From NCBI GenBank assembly GCA_021779955.1, contig JAJXZS010000034.1, positions 124,001 through 188,000 of the forward strand: a stretch of 64,000 nt of DNA, in the 5' to 3' direction. How positions within the stretch are numbered: the first letter of the stretch is position 1; each line of letters begins with the position of its first letter. Position numbers and translations under genes: made by a program. Positions 18,100 through 25,964 of the stretch are shown one piece after another. The notes beneath the pieces are model-generated. The model was given only the letters and a program-made list of their open reading frames with translations. It did not search any database and was not told where the DNA came from. This DNA is from Chloroflexota bacterium. GTDB taxonomy: Bacteria; Chloroflexota; Anaerolineae; Anaerolineales; Anaerolineaceae.

Positions 18100-19134
18100 T
18101 TAGCGGCTGACTCTGCCGGAGGCATCCCCGGCAAGCAATTTTTCGACTTCGTTCACGCTCACCAGGTTAAAGTCGCCGACGATGGTATGCTTGAGAGCAG
18201 AAGACGCCACCGCAAAATCGATCGCCTTCTGCGAATGGCCTTTGAATTGCGAAAGGCCGTAGATCAAACCGGCCATAAAGCTGTCGCCGCCGCCAACCCG
18301 ATCGACGATGTGCGTAATATCGTAAGCGGGACCTTCGTAAATCTGTCCCTTGTCCCACAGGATGCCGCTCCAGGTGTTGTGCGAAGCTGAAAGCGATCCG
18401 CGCAGGGTGATGGCAATTTGCTTGAGAGATGGAAATTGCCTGCTCAATTCATCACAGACGAATCGATATTGTTCTGCACTGACCTTCCCGTTGATCACAT
18501 CTGACTCGGGAGCTTTGATGCCGAATACCTTCTCGGCATCTTCTTCATTGCCGATTGCCACGTCGCAATAAGAGATGAGCTCGCGCATCACTTCGCTGGC
18601 GGGTTTACCCCACTTCCAAAGCTTGGCGCGGTAGTTCAAATCGCTCGAGACGGTGATACCCATCTCGTGCGCGGTCTTGACTGCTTCCAGACAGACAGCG
18701 GCTGCACTCTGTGAGATGGCAGGGGTGATCCCGGTCCAGTGGAACCATTGGGCACCGGCGAAGATGCCCTTCCAGTCGATGCTGCCTGGCTTGATATTGG
18801 CAAAGGAGGAATCCGCCCGGTCGTAAATGACCTGGCTGCCGCGCATCACGGCGCCGTATTCCATGAAGTAGATACCCAGGCGCTTACCGCAATGTTGAAT
18901 ATAACGCGTTCCAACATTGTACTGGCGCAGGAATTGCAGTGCAGCCTCGCCCAGGTCGTTGGCGGGAACGCAGGAAATGAATTCAGTCGGCAACCCGTAA
19001 TTGGCCAGTGACACGGCCACATTCGATTCTCCACCGCCGTATGCCGCGTCAAAAGAGCGTGCCTGTCCAAAGCGCAGCATACCGGGTGGTGAAAGGCGAA
19101 GCATGATTTCGCCAAAGGTGACAAAGTTCTTCAT
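18100..19134 (-). CDS. kdgK: PfkB-family sugar kinase, probable 2-keto-3-deoxygluconate kinase
   Basis: A 344-residue ribokinase-fold kinase. It begins with the PfkB pattern FGEIMLRLSPPG and has the C-terminal catalytic motif as RVGGGDSFMAGL (base Asp). The N-terminal pattern and the adjacent KDPG aldolase point to phosphorylation of KDG with ATP. The ribosome binding site TAGGAG overlaps the stop of the SDR gene 8 nt upstream. Confidence 0.85.
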   Translation of the reverse strand: MKNFVTFGEIMLRLSPPGMLRFGQARSFDAAYGGGESNVAVSLANYGLPTEFISCVPANDLGEAALQFLRQYNVGTRYIQHCGKRLGIYFMEYGAVMRGSQVIYDRADSSFANIKPGSIDWKGIFAGAQWFHWTGITPAISQSAAAVCLEAVKTAHEMGITVSSDLNYRAKLWKWGKPASEVMRELISYCDVAIGNEEDAEKVFGIKAPESDVINGKVSAEQYRFVCDELSRQFPSLKQIAITLRGSLSASHNTWSGILWDKGQIYEGPAYDITHIVDRVGGGDSFMAGLIYGLSQFKGHSQKAIDFAVASSALKHTIVGDFNLVSVNEVEKLLAGDASGRVSR

Positions 19135-19142
19135 GACTGCTC

Positions 19143-19922
19143 CTAGAGGCGGTGCATATGGAACCCACCGTCCACGTCGAATACCTGGCCTGTGGAAAAC
19201 GGGAAATAACCTTCAGCGATGGCAACAATTGCTTTGGCAATGTCTTCAGGCAGACCCCAGCGCTTGATGGGGGTAATGCCGCCGGCAATCAGCTTGTCGT
19301 ATTTTTCTCGAACCACCTCGGTCAATGGTGTCTTGATGATACCCGGCCGGATTTCGTAGACATTAATCCCATATTCGGCGAGCCGATCTGCAAACAATAA
19401 GGTTGACATCGATACCGCTGCCTTGGAGATGCAATACTCAGCCCTGCTTGTGCTGCTGGTGTATGCGCTGTTCGAACTGATATTAATGATCTTTGGCTGT
19501 TCGATTTTGCCACCGCCGACTTCCTGGATCATGGTCTTCGCGATCAGCTGGGTCAGGAAGAATGGCCCAATGGTGTTGACTTCGAGCACCTCATGCATGC
19601 TGTCGATGCCCATTTCGAGCATATCCATGCGCACACGCGGTGCTATGCCGGCGTTGTTGACCAACAGATCGATCTGGCCAAACTTGTCCAGAGTTTCTTT
19701 TAACAGGCGTTCGCGGTCGCCGGCGGATGTCACATCTGCCATAACGATCAGGCCTTCAGCGCCTTCCGCTTCGACCAGTTGCAGCGTCTCTTTGGGCGGT
19801 TCGGGATTGCCAAAATCGTTGATCACTACTGACCAGCCGTATTTAGCCAGCAAAGCTGCAATTCCGCGGCCGATTCCACGTCCAGAACCTGTGACAATAG
19901 CCACTTTTTTTGGTTTATTCAT
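19143..19922 (-). CDS. SDR-family NAD(P)-dependent dehydrogenase
   Basis: A 259-residue classical short-chain dehydrogenase. The cofactor loop is TGSGRGIGRG (11-20), NNAG lies at 89-92, and the catalytic residues are Ser about 150, Y163 and K167 (AEYCISK). It resembles FabG-like and KduD-like sugar-acid dehydrogenases. Its position between the importer and KDG kinase suggests it makes or interconverts the 2-keto-3-deoxy acid, which is inference. It is separated from the LivM gene by 62 nt. Confidence 0.87.
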   Translation of the reverse strand: MNKPKKVAIVTGSGRGIGRGIAALLAKYGWSVVINDFGNPEPPKETLQLVEAEGAEGLIVMADVTSAGDRERLLKETLDKFGQIDLLVNNAGIAPRVRMDMLEMGIDSMHEVLEVNTIGPFFLTQLIAKTMIQEVGGGKIEQPKIINISSNSAYTSSTSRAEYCISKAAVSMSTLLFADRLAEYGINVYEIRPGIIKTPLTEVVREKYDKLIAGGITPIKRWGLPEDIAKAIVAIAEGYFPFSTGQVFDVDGGFHMHRL

Positions 19923-19984
19923 GGTTTCACCTCAAGTAATGTTTTGGACGCGGCCACCCGCGCCCAAATGATTTTTGAGCTACT

Positions 19985-21016
19985 TCAATCCCAATCGAGG
20001 AAAGATGGCAGCTTGTTCCTTGCCTTCAAACTCCCCACGATGCCTTCCGGGAAGAACAACAGAACGAAGATCAAAATCAAACCTGTGACGACGATATTCA
20101 GTTCGGTGGCGCCAAGCTTGGCAACCACAAATTCGTTTACGGCGATCATGATCGCCGTGCCGACGACCGGCCCTGCAATTGTACCTTTACCGCCGAGGAT
20201 CGTGTTAAGCACGATGCTGGTGCCGAGCGACACGGTCAGGAAAATGGAGGGGCGCAGGTACGTCAGGTAGGATCCCCAAACCGCACCCGCGACTCCGATG
20301 AAGAGGCCGCTAAGCCCGAAAGCCAGGATCTTGTATTTGCGGGTTGGAATTCCTGCGACTTCAGCCTTCGTCTCATCCTGAGAAATGGCGCGTAAAGCCA
20401 GGCCGAATTTCGAATGCTTGATGAAATAACTCGCGACAACACACAAAACCATCACGACCAACAGATAGTAGTAATAGGGGATCTTCGCGAATTGACCTGG
20501 CAGGTCGATCAGGGGCAGCGCCAACCCGTTGGTGCCGCCTGTCAACTTCCAGTTATCGAATAATTCAGCCATCAAAAGCACAAGGGCGATGGTCGAGATA
20601 ATGAAAGTGGAACCGCGCGTACGTAGGGCGATGAGCCCAAAGAGCAGACCGAACCCCATTGCCAGCAGGCCGGCAACGGGCGCGCTGATGAACGGTGAGA
20701 TTCGCGTCGCCAGGAACAACATACCGGCGAAGTAGGCGCCTAATGCGAAGAATACGTTATGTCCCAGGGAGACATATCCCGCGAACCCCCCGATGATATT
20801 CCAACTCGAAGACATGATCACGTACAGGAAGACATACATCAACATGTGAATCCAGTAATTCAGCGTTCCTTCCACGATTTGGAATACAGGTAACAAGGCC
20901 AATATGGCCAGGATCAGTAGAGGGATGCCCCGTTTGAGCCAGAGGCTCACTTTGCTGCGCACCCGAATGGCGCCTTCTTTGCCTTTCAAATCTACCTGGA
21001 TCAGTTCTTCTGCCAT
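19985..21016 (-). CDS. livM: Liv-type ABC transporter permease LivM
   Basis: A 343-residue inner-membrane permease with about nine or ten hydrophobic segments. The LivM signature (FAGYVSLGHNVFFALGAYFAG) near residue 80 and the EAA-like cytoplasmic loop with AISQDETKAEVAGIPTRKYK at about 210 are clear. Together with LivH it forms the channel for a branched-chain amino acid type substrate; members of this family also move urea, amides and aromatic or other carboxylates. The start ATG directly follows the LivH stop. Confidence 0.93.
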   Translation of the reverse strand: MAEELIQVDLKGKEGAIRVRSKVSLWLKRGIPLLILAILALLPVFQIVEGTLNYWIHMLMYVFLYVIMSSSWNIIGGFAGYVSLGHNVFFALGAYFAGMLFLATRISPFISAPVAGLLAMGFGLLFGLIALRTRGSTFIISTIALVLLMAELFDNWKLTGGTNGLALPLIDLPGQFAKIPYYYYLLVVMVLCVVASYFIKHSKFGLALRAISQDETKAEVAGIPTRKYKILAFGLSGLFIGVAGAVWGSYLTYLRPSIFLTVSLGTSIVLNTILGGKGTIAGPVVGTAIMIAVNEFVVAKLGATELNIVVTGLILIFVLLFFPEGIVGSLKARNKLPSFLDWD

Positions 21017-21892
21017 TTAGCCCTCCACCTTTTTGCCAAATAATCCCTGCGGTCTGAACAATAGGATCAAGAAGAGGGACAAGTAAAATGTGATCGGCGA
21101 CCAGGCTGCTCCAAAGTAGAAATTCACGTAGGCCGCGGCGGTAGCCAACAGGAAAGAACTCACCAGTGCGCCCACCAGACTACCCATTCCGCCCAAAACC
21201 ACCAGGCACATGATCATCCCGATCCACGCGATATGTTTCGCCGGATAGAAGGTGAATACAAAGCTGAGCAGTGAACCGGCCGCTCCCGCCATAGCCAATC
21301 CAATTCCGAAAGACAGGGTCGAGATCCAAGTCACGTTGACGCCAACTACCTGGGCGGCGTTGCGGTTCTGCATGGTTGCGCGGATCGCATTTCCTATTCG
21401 CGTGTAGCGCATGAACATCCATAATCCAACGATCAGGACGATGCTGATGATGAGTGCATAGAGCTGACTTTGGGGAATGAAAAAAGGTCCAAAATTGATG
21501 GAAGTCTTCGCATAAGTTGGAGTCGTCGAACGATAGATTCCGGTGAAGATGAAAGCCAGGATGCCTTCGATGACCAGGGCGGTGGCAAAGGTGACCAGAA
21601 CGGTGATGTCTGCAAAGCGTGGATTATCAGCCCTGGATGCGAAGAGGAGACGGTAATAGATCACTCCCACGAGGAACATCACAGGCATGGTGAATGCCAT
21701 GGAGACGATGGGATCGATGTTGAAAGTCTTGAACACAAAGAATGCCAGGTAGGCAGCCAGGACGATAAAAGCGGAATGAGCCAGGTTGACGATGCGCATC
21801 ACCCCAAAGATCAGTGTCATGCCGGACGACATGAGAGCGTAAACCCCTCCCAGCGCAATTCCGAGAATTAAAATCTGAATGACTTGTATCAT
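21017..21892 (-). CDS. livH: Liv-type ABC transporter permease LivH
   Basis: A 291-residue permease with the LivH N-terminal pattern LGIALGGVYALMSSGMTLIFGVMRIVNLAHSAF and an EAA loop RATMQNRNAAQVVGVN. The ATG at 21892 is preferred over the one two codons upstream. It places GGAGGA six bases ahead and forms a 4-nt ATGA overlap with the LivF stop. It partners LivM in the membrane. Confidence 0.93.
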   Translation of the reverse strand: MIQVIQILILGIALGGVYALMSSGMTLIFGVMRIVNLAHSAFIVLAAYLAFFVFKTFNIDPIVSMAFTMPVMFLVGVIYYRLLFASRADNPRFADITVLVTFATALVIEGILAFIFTGIYRSTTPTYAKTSINFGPFFIPQSQLYALIISIVLIVGLWMFMRYTRIGNAIRATMQNRNAAQVVGVNVTWISTLSFGIGLAMAGAAGSLLSFVFTFYPAKHIAWIGMIMCLVVLGGMGSLVGALVSSFLLATAAAYVNFYFGAAWSPITFYLSLFLILLFRPQGLFGKKVEG

Positions 21893-22635
21893 TTGCATTC
21901 CTCCGCAGCCACAGCCTGGTGGCGTTTGCCAAGGTAGAGTTCCTGAATCCGCGGGTCGTTCAGTACATCACAAGCAGGTGCCTCAAAACTATTGGTCCCC
22001 AAATCGAGCACCACTCCCATGTCAGCAATTTGAAGTCCTTTGCGCGCATTTTGTTCGACGAGCAGAATGGTCAAACCCTGGTCGCGCAGTGTGGTGATCG
22101 TGCCAAAGATCTGCTGCACCACCTTGGGTGAGAGACCGAGGGATGGCTCGTCGAGCATGATCATCTCAGGCTTGAGCACCATGGCGCGTGCGATGGCGGC
22201 CAACTGCTGCTGCCCACCCGAGAGCGTTTTCGCCATTTGTGAGCTCTTCTCCTTCAGAATTGGGAATTGGGCAAAAAGCTCATCGATGCGCTCATCCACT
22301 TTGCGTGTGTCGCGCATCACGAATCCGCCCATGCGCAGATTCTCTTTGACTGTCATGTCGGGGAACAAGCTGCGATCAGATGGGACATAGCAGAGTCCGC
22401 GTTGCAGCACCTGGTCGGCTCGAAGCGGGGTAATATCCTCACCCTTGAAAAAGATCTTTCCTTCGCGCGGCTTGAGCAAGCCGGCGATTACCTTGATCAG
22501 TGTAGATTTTCCGGCACCGTTTGGACCGATGATGCAATAGGCTTTTCCGGATTCCACGGTCAACGACAGCCCCTTGAGAATGTTTGGACCACTCCCGTAT
22601 CCGGCGACTACATTTTCAACAACAAGAGTTCCCAT
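21889..22635 (-). CDS. livF: Liv-type ABC transporter ATPase LivF
   Basis: A 248-residue ATPase with Walker A GPNGAGKST (about 37-45), Q-loop, signature LSGGQQQ and Walker B MIMLDEPSLGLSP. The VPSDRSLFPDMTVKENLRMG block is diagnostic of LivF. Begins 4 nt after LivG ends and overlaps LivH. It energises import together with LivG. Confidence 0.94.
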   Translation of the reverse strand: MGTLVVENVVAGYGSGPNILKGLSLTVESGKAYCIIGPNGAGKSTLIKVIAGLLKPREGKIFFKGEDITPLRADQVLQRGLCYVPSDRSLFPDMTVKENLRMGGFVMRDTRKVDERIDELFAQFPILKEKSSQMAKTLSGGQQQLAAIARAMVLKPEMIMLDEPSLGLSPKVVQQIFGTITTLRDQGLTILLVEQNARKGLQIADMGVVLDLGTNSFEAPACDVLNDPRIQELYLGKRHQAVAAEECK

Positions 22636-22638
22636 TTT

Positions 22639-23370
22639 TCACTCTCCCAGGTAGGCTTCAAGTACTTGCTGATTGTCCTGGATCTCTTTGGGCGATCCCT
22701 GTGCCAGCACCGTACCATACGCCATGCAGATCACCGGGTCACTGATCTTCATCACCAGTTCCATATTATGCTCCACGATCAATATCGTGACGCCTTTTTT
22801 ATTGAGTTCCACGATCCTATCGATAATGCTTTCAAGCAAGGTGGGGTTGACTCCACCTGCGGGCTCATCGAGCATAAGAAGCTTCGGTTCAGACATGAGG
22901 ACTGAAGCAAATTCCAAGAGTTTCTTTTGACCGTATGACAAGTTCTTCGACTTTTCATGCGCAAGATGGGTAATGCCGACGAAGGAAAGCAAATCCATTG
23001 CCCTCTCTTCTTCTTCCTTGAGCATGCTACTGCCAAACATATCCCAGAAGCCGTGCACCTGAGATTGGACGACCATATTTTCGAGCACAGTCATTTCCTG
23101 CAGATCGCGGGTGATCTGAAACGTGCGGCTGATGCCCATGCGGGTGATCTGATGGGGCTGCAGGTGGTTGATCTTCTTGCCTTCGAACAGGATTTCACCT
23201 GAATCCGGTGAGAGCAGGCCGGTTACCAGGTTGAACACGGTGGTTTTTCCGGCGCCGTTGGGTCCGATCAGGCTCGTGATCTTGCCCTTTTCGACGGAAA
23301 TATTGCAGTCACTCACGGCCTGGATGCCGCCAAAGCTTTTGTTTAAGCCTTTTATTTCAAGTAGCGCCAT
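22639..23370 (-). CDS. livG: Liv-type ABC transporter ATPase LivG
   Basis: Walker A GPNGAGKTT, signature LSYGQKK and Walker B LLMLDEPAGGVNP identify LivG; the C-terminal MAYGTVLAQGSPKEIQ is typical. Started at ATG 23370 (MALLEIKG), which has GGAG 6 nt upstream, giving 243 residues; an in-frame ATG eight codons earlier lacks a site. A perfect stem-loop lies between this gene and the binding protein gene. Confidence 0.94.
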   Translation of the reverse strand: MALLEIKGLNKSFGGIQAVSDCNISVEKGKITSLIGPNGAGKTTVFNLVTGLLSPDSGEILFEGKKINHLQPHQITRMGISRTFQITRDLQEMTVLENMVVQSQVHGFWDMFGSSMLKEEEERAMDLLSFVGITHLAHEKSKNLSYGQKKLLEFASVLMSEPKLLMLDEPAGGVNPTLLESIIDRIVELNKKGVTILIVEHNMELVMKISDPVICMAYGTVLAQGSPKEIQDNQQVLEAYLGE

Positions 23371-23424
23371 GGTTTCTCCATTTGACCCTGCCATTTCAAC
23401 ACTTTGCGGGTCGGTGATAAGGAA

Positions 23425-23454
23425 TTCCGTGTCTGGCGTGAGCCAGACACGGAA
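23425..23454 (-). repeat. Perfect stem-loop between binding-protein gene and livG
   Basis: TTCCGTGTCTGGC (23425-23437) and GCCAGACACGGAA (23442-23454) are exact inverse complements with a 4-nt loop. No T-run follows on the minus strand. Such a structure just after a binding-protein gene is expected to protect the 3' end of its mRNA or let only part of the transcripts continue, giving more binding protein than membrane components. Confidence 0.75.
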
Positions 23455-23469
23455 GGAGAGAAATCTAGA

Positions 23470-24861
23470 TTACCATTCGGGTTTTGGATAAACGAGGGGT
23501 TTGACGCCGGGGAATGCATCGGTAGGATAGACGAATTCCAGCTTTCCATCCTGCCATTGGGTCATGATGAAGGATTTGTTGATCGGCAAACCGCGTTCGT
23601 CCCAGTAGAAATCGCCCAGGATGGTTTTGACGGGATCATCTGCTGTACGGGCGGAGAGCCAGTCGCGCAGAACCGTGTTATCGGTGGATCCGGTGGCGCG
23701 AACAGCCTGCTCGATGCCCTGGCAGAGAGCGAAGGGGATGGCTTCATCTTCGCCGCCATCAGTGCCATATTTGGATTTGAAGGCGTCAAGGAACATCTGG
23801 TTGGTGAACTCTTTTCCATTCAGCAGGCCGGTGAAATTCGCCAGCGGGTGCCACGATGCCTGAATGGTGATGCCATTTGCGGCAGAACCAAGCGCTTCGC
23901 CAAATTCCTTCTGTGCGCCCTGGCTCATGAAGAGACCTTTGGGATTGTAGCCAACCTGCTGAAGCGCGCGAACCAGGTTGATCGCTTCGTCGGTTGAGGT
24001 AACAGGGGCGAACAGGAAGTCGGCGTTGGCTGCTTTGAGCTTGGAGGCAAGAGTCGTCCAGTCAGAGAACCCGGCGGGCCACATTTCCTTGTAGACGATC
24101 TTGACATTCAGCTTGGAGAGTTCGCCCGGTGCAAGGCTGACGGTCTTCTCGGTGCCATCGTTGTTCTGGAAGGTAACATCTTCACCCAAAAGGCCGGTGA
24201 TCAATGCGCTGGCGTAGAAATCATCAGCCCATGCCAGTGCAACGGTTGCGGGTTGGGCATCGGCGGGGATCAGGTCTTTGATCATCATCACAGGCGATGC
24301 GCCAATGTATTCAGCGGCGTTCGGCTGGAAGTAAACCAGGTACTTGAATCCACGCTCGTAAATGCGCAGCGCAGCAGCGGAGGGGATGGGGTGAAGGTAA
24401 TTGGACTGCTCGGTGATTGCCGTGGCGGGGAATTCCAATTTGCTCGAGAAGGTGCCAAAAATTAGGTCGACCTTGTCCACATTGATGAATCGTTCCATTT
24501 GGGCAAGAGTGGTATCGACATCCGATTGGTTGTCGCTGACGATCAGATCGACTGGACGTCCAAGCAGGCCGCCGGCTTCGTTGATCAGATCGACGCACAA
24601 TTGATAACCGTCACGGTGCTTGGTGCCGGTGATCGAGAATTCGCCTGTCAAAGGCAGCGAGGTACCGATCTTGATGGGTGTGGCTAGAGCAGCTTCCGTG
24701 GGTGCCACGGTTGTCTCTGCTACAGATTCGACGGTAGCTCCGCTGCCGCTACCTGCATCAACGGGGGCCTGGGTGGGGGCTGCGGTGGGTTGGGCACAGG
24801 CGCTTAGCACAGTCGCCGCGATCATAATGATCGCCATTACAAAAATCAAACTTCGCTTCAT
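23470..24861 (-). CDS. Liv-type ABC transporter substrate-binding lipoprotein
   Basis: A 463-residue periplasmic-binding-protein type I domain anchored as a lipoprotein. The signal peptide ends in the lipobox LSAC with the modified Cys near residue 21. A flexible linker rich in Pro, Thr, Ala, Gly and Ser follows to about residue 60. The mature fold starts at IKIGTSLPLTGEFSITG, the usual LivK/peripla_BP_6 beginning. It captures the substrate outside the membrane for LivHM. It is the first gene of the probable 13-gene unit, with AAAAAGGAG before the ATG. Substrate unknown; the downstream enzymes suggest a hydroxy- or keto-acid rather than an amino acid. Confidence 0.92.
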   Translation of the reverse strand: MKRSLIFVMAIIMIAATVLSACAQPTAAPTQAPVDAGSGSGATVESVAETTVAPTEAALATPIKIGTSLPLTGEFSITGTKHRDGYQLCVDLINEAGGLLGRPVDLIVSDNQSDVDTTLAQMERFINVDKVDLIFGTFSSKLEFPATAITEQSNYLHPIPSAAALRIYERGFKYLVYFQPNAAEYIGASPVMMIKDLIPADAQPATVALAWADDFYASALITGLLGEDVTFQNNDGTEKTVSLAPGELSKLNVKIVYKEMWPAGFSDWTTLASKLKAANADFLFAPVTSTDEAINLVRALQQVGYNPKGLFMSQGAQKEFGEALGSAANGITIQASWHPLANFTGLLNGKEFTNQMFLDAFKSKYGTDGGEDEAIPFALCQGIEQAVRATGSTDNTVLRDWLSARTADDPVKTILGDFYWDERGLPINKSFIMTQWQDGKLEFVYPTDAFPGVKPLVYPKPEW

Positions 24862-24980
24862 TTCTTACTCCTTTTTCGGTTGTGTTGCTGGATGGGGTTA
24901 TCCCGGTGTTCCATCGAGTACAGAGCCTGATTGGGTTAGGTTCACCTCCAAATGTAGGGGATCGGAAATTAGCAAGGTTG

Positions 24981-25778
24981 TTAGGGACGATAACTCTCGC
25001 TGGAGTGTCCCATTTGTTGCGATATTCTTCCGGCGGCTTCAATCAGCTTGCTGCCAAATTCTTTGACCGATTCGATGGGGAGACGTTGAATGGGAACCGA
25101 AATACTGATGGCTGCGATGGGGTACCCGGTATGATCGAAAATGGGAGCGCCTACACACCGGCCGCCCATTTCGTTTTCCTGTTCATCGACCGCATATCCA
25201 AGCTTACGGATCTTCTGTGCCTCGAGATTGAACTGTTCGCGATCTGTGATGGTAAATGGCGTGACTGTAAAGAATTCATACCGGCTCATGATCGAGTCGT
25301 ACTCGGCTTCAGGTAAAAAAGAAAAGATTGCCTTGCCCAGAGCCGTGCTGTGCAGCGGACCTCGCTTGCCAAGCTCCGAGCGAATACCGAGCGCATGGTT
25401 ACCAAAAAGCCTCTCGATATAGACGACTTCCAACCCATCTCGCATGGCCAGATTGATGCTTTCATCGCACCATATCCGAAGTTCTTCGAGGTATTGCGCG
25501 GATATTTTGCGGATGTCCAATTGATCGAGCAGGATGGCCGCGCGTTCGGCCAGTTTCATACCCAGCCGGTATTTGCGATTGGTGGGATTTTGATCGAGAT
25601 AATTGTTGATCTTGAGGGTGTAGATCAACCCAGAAGCGGTGCCTACTGGAAGGCCAACGAGCCTGGCGATCTCGGCGTTGCCGAGTTCGTTCTGACCGTT
25701 GTTGAACAGGTCGAGAATGTCCAGAGCTCGCTGGACAGAGGCGATCGTACGACGGCTTTTCGGTTTCGCTGTCGGCAT
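24981..25778 (-). CDS. IclR family transcriptional regulator
   Basis: A 265-residue regulator with an N-terminal winged helix (ASVQRALDILDLF, then NAEIARLVGLPVGTASGLIYTL) and a C-terminal effector domain ending in the IclR signature (GGRCVGAPIFDHTGYPIAAISIS). IclR proteins respond to small carboxylates or aromatic acids. It lies 119 nt upstream of the binding-protein gene on the same strand, so it very likely controls the importer and enzyme genes. A 15-nt perfect palindrome sits in front of its own start. Confidence 0.92.
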   Translation of the reverse strand: MPTAKPKSRRTIASVQRALDILDLFNNGQNELGNAEIARLVGLPVGTASGLIYTLKINNYLDQNPTNRKYRLGMKLAERAAILLDQLDIRKISAQYLEELRIWCDESINLAMRDGLEVVYIERLFGNHALGIRSELGKRGPLHSTALGKAIFSFLPEAEYDSIMSRYEFFTVTPFTITDREQFNLEAQKIRKLGYAVDEQENEMGGRCVGAPIFDHTGYPIAAISISVPIQRLPIESVKEFGSKLIEAAGRISQQMGHSSESYRP

Positions 25779-25832
25779 ATGGGGTTGTTTTCGTATCCTT
25801 TAAGGTGTGAAGTGTCAAAATGTGCGGCAATG

Positions 25833-25847
25833 CCAAATGACATTTGG
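25833..25847. promoter_or_regulatory. Candidate IclR operator palindrome
   Basis: CCAAATG-A-CATTTGG is a perfect 15-nt inverted repeat, extendable on both sides (ATGCC...GGTAT) with one mismatch. It lies 55 nt upstream of the IclR start codon. IclR-family operators are usually palindromes of this size, so autoregulation is likely. A single half-site CCAAATG occurs at 24948-24954, upstream of the binding-protein gene. Confidence 0.55.
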
Positions 25848-25911
25848 TATTATCGCATTTAATGGAATATTAATGCAAGTGATTAATGTCATATACATAG
25901 GATTTCAAAAT

Positions 25912-25943
25912 AAAAATCCCTGCCGGGACCATTGGCAGGGATT
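25912..25943 (-). terminator. Terminator after the flavoprotein gene
   Basis: AATCCCTGCC (25915-25924) pairs with GGCAGGGATT (25934-25943), loop 9 nt, followed on the minus strand by TTTTTA. It separates the flavoprotein gene from the IclR gene, so the two are probably independent transcripts. Confidence 0.82.
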
Positions 25944-25964
25944 GCATGTTGAAATGCTGTGTGA

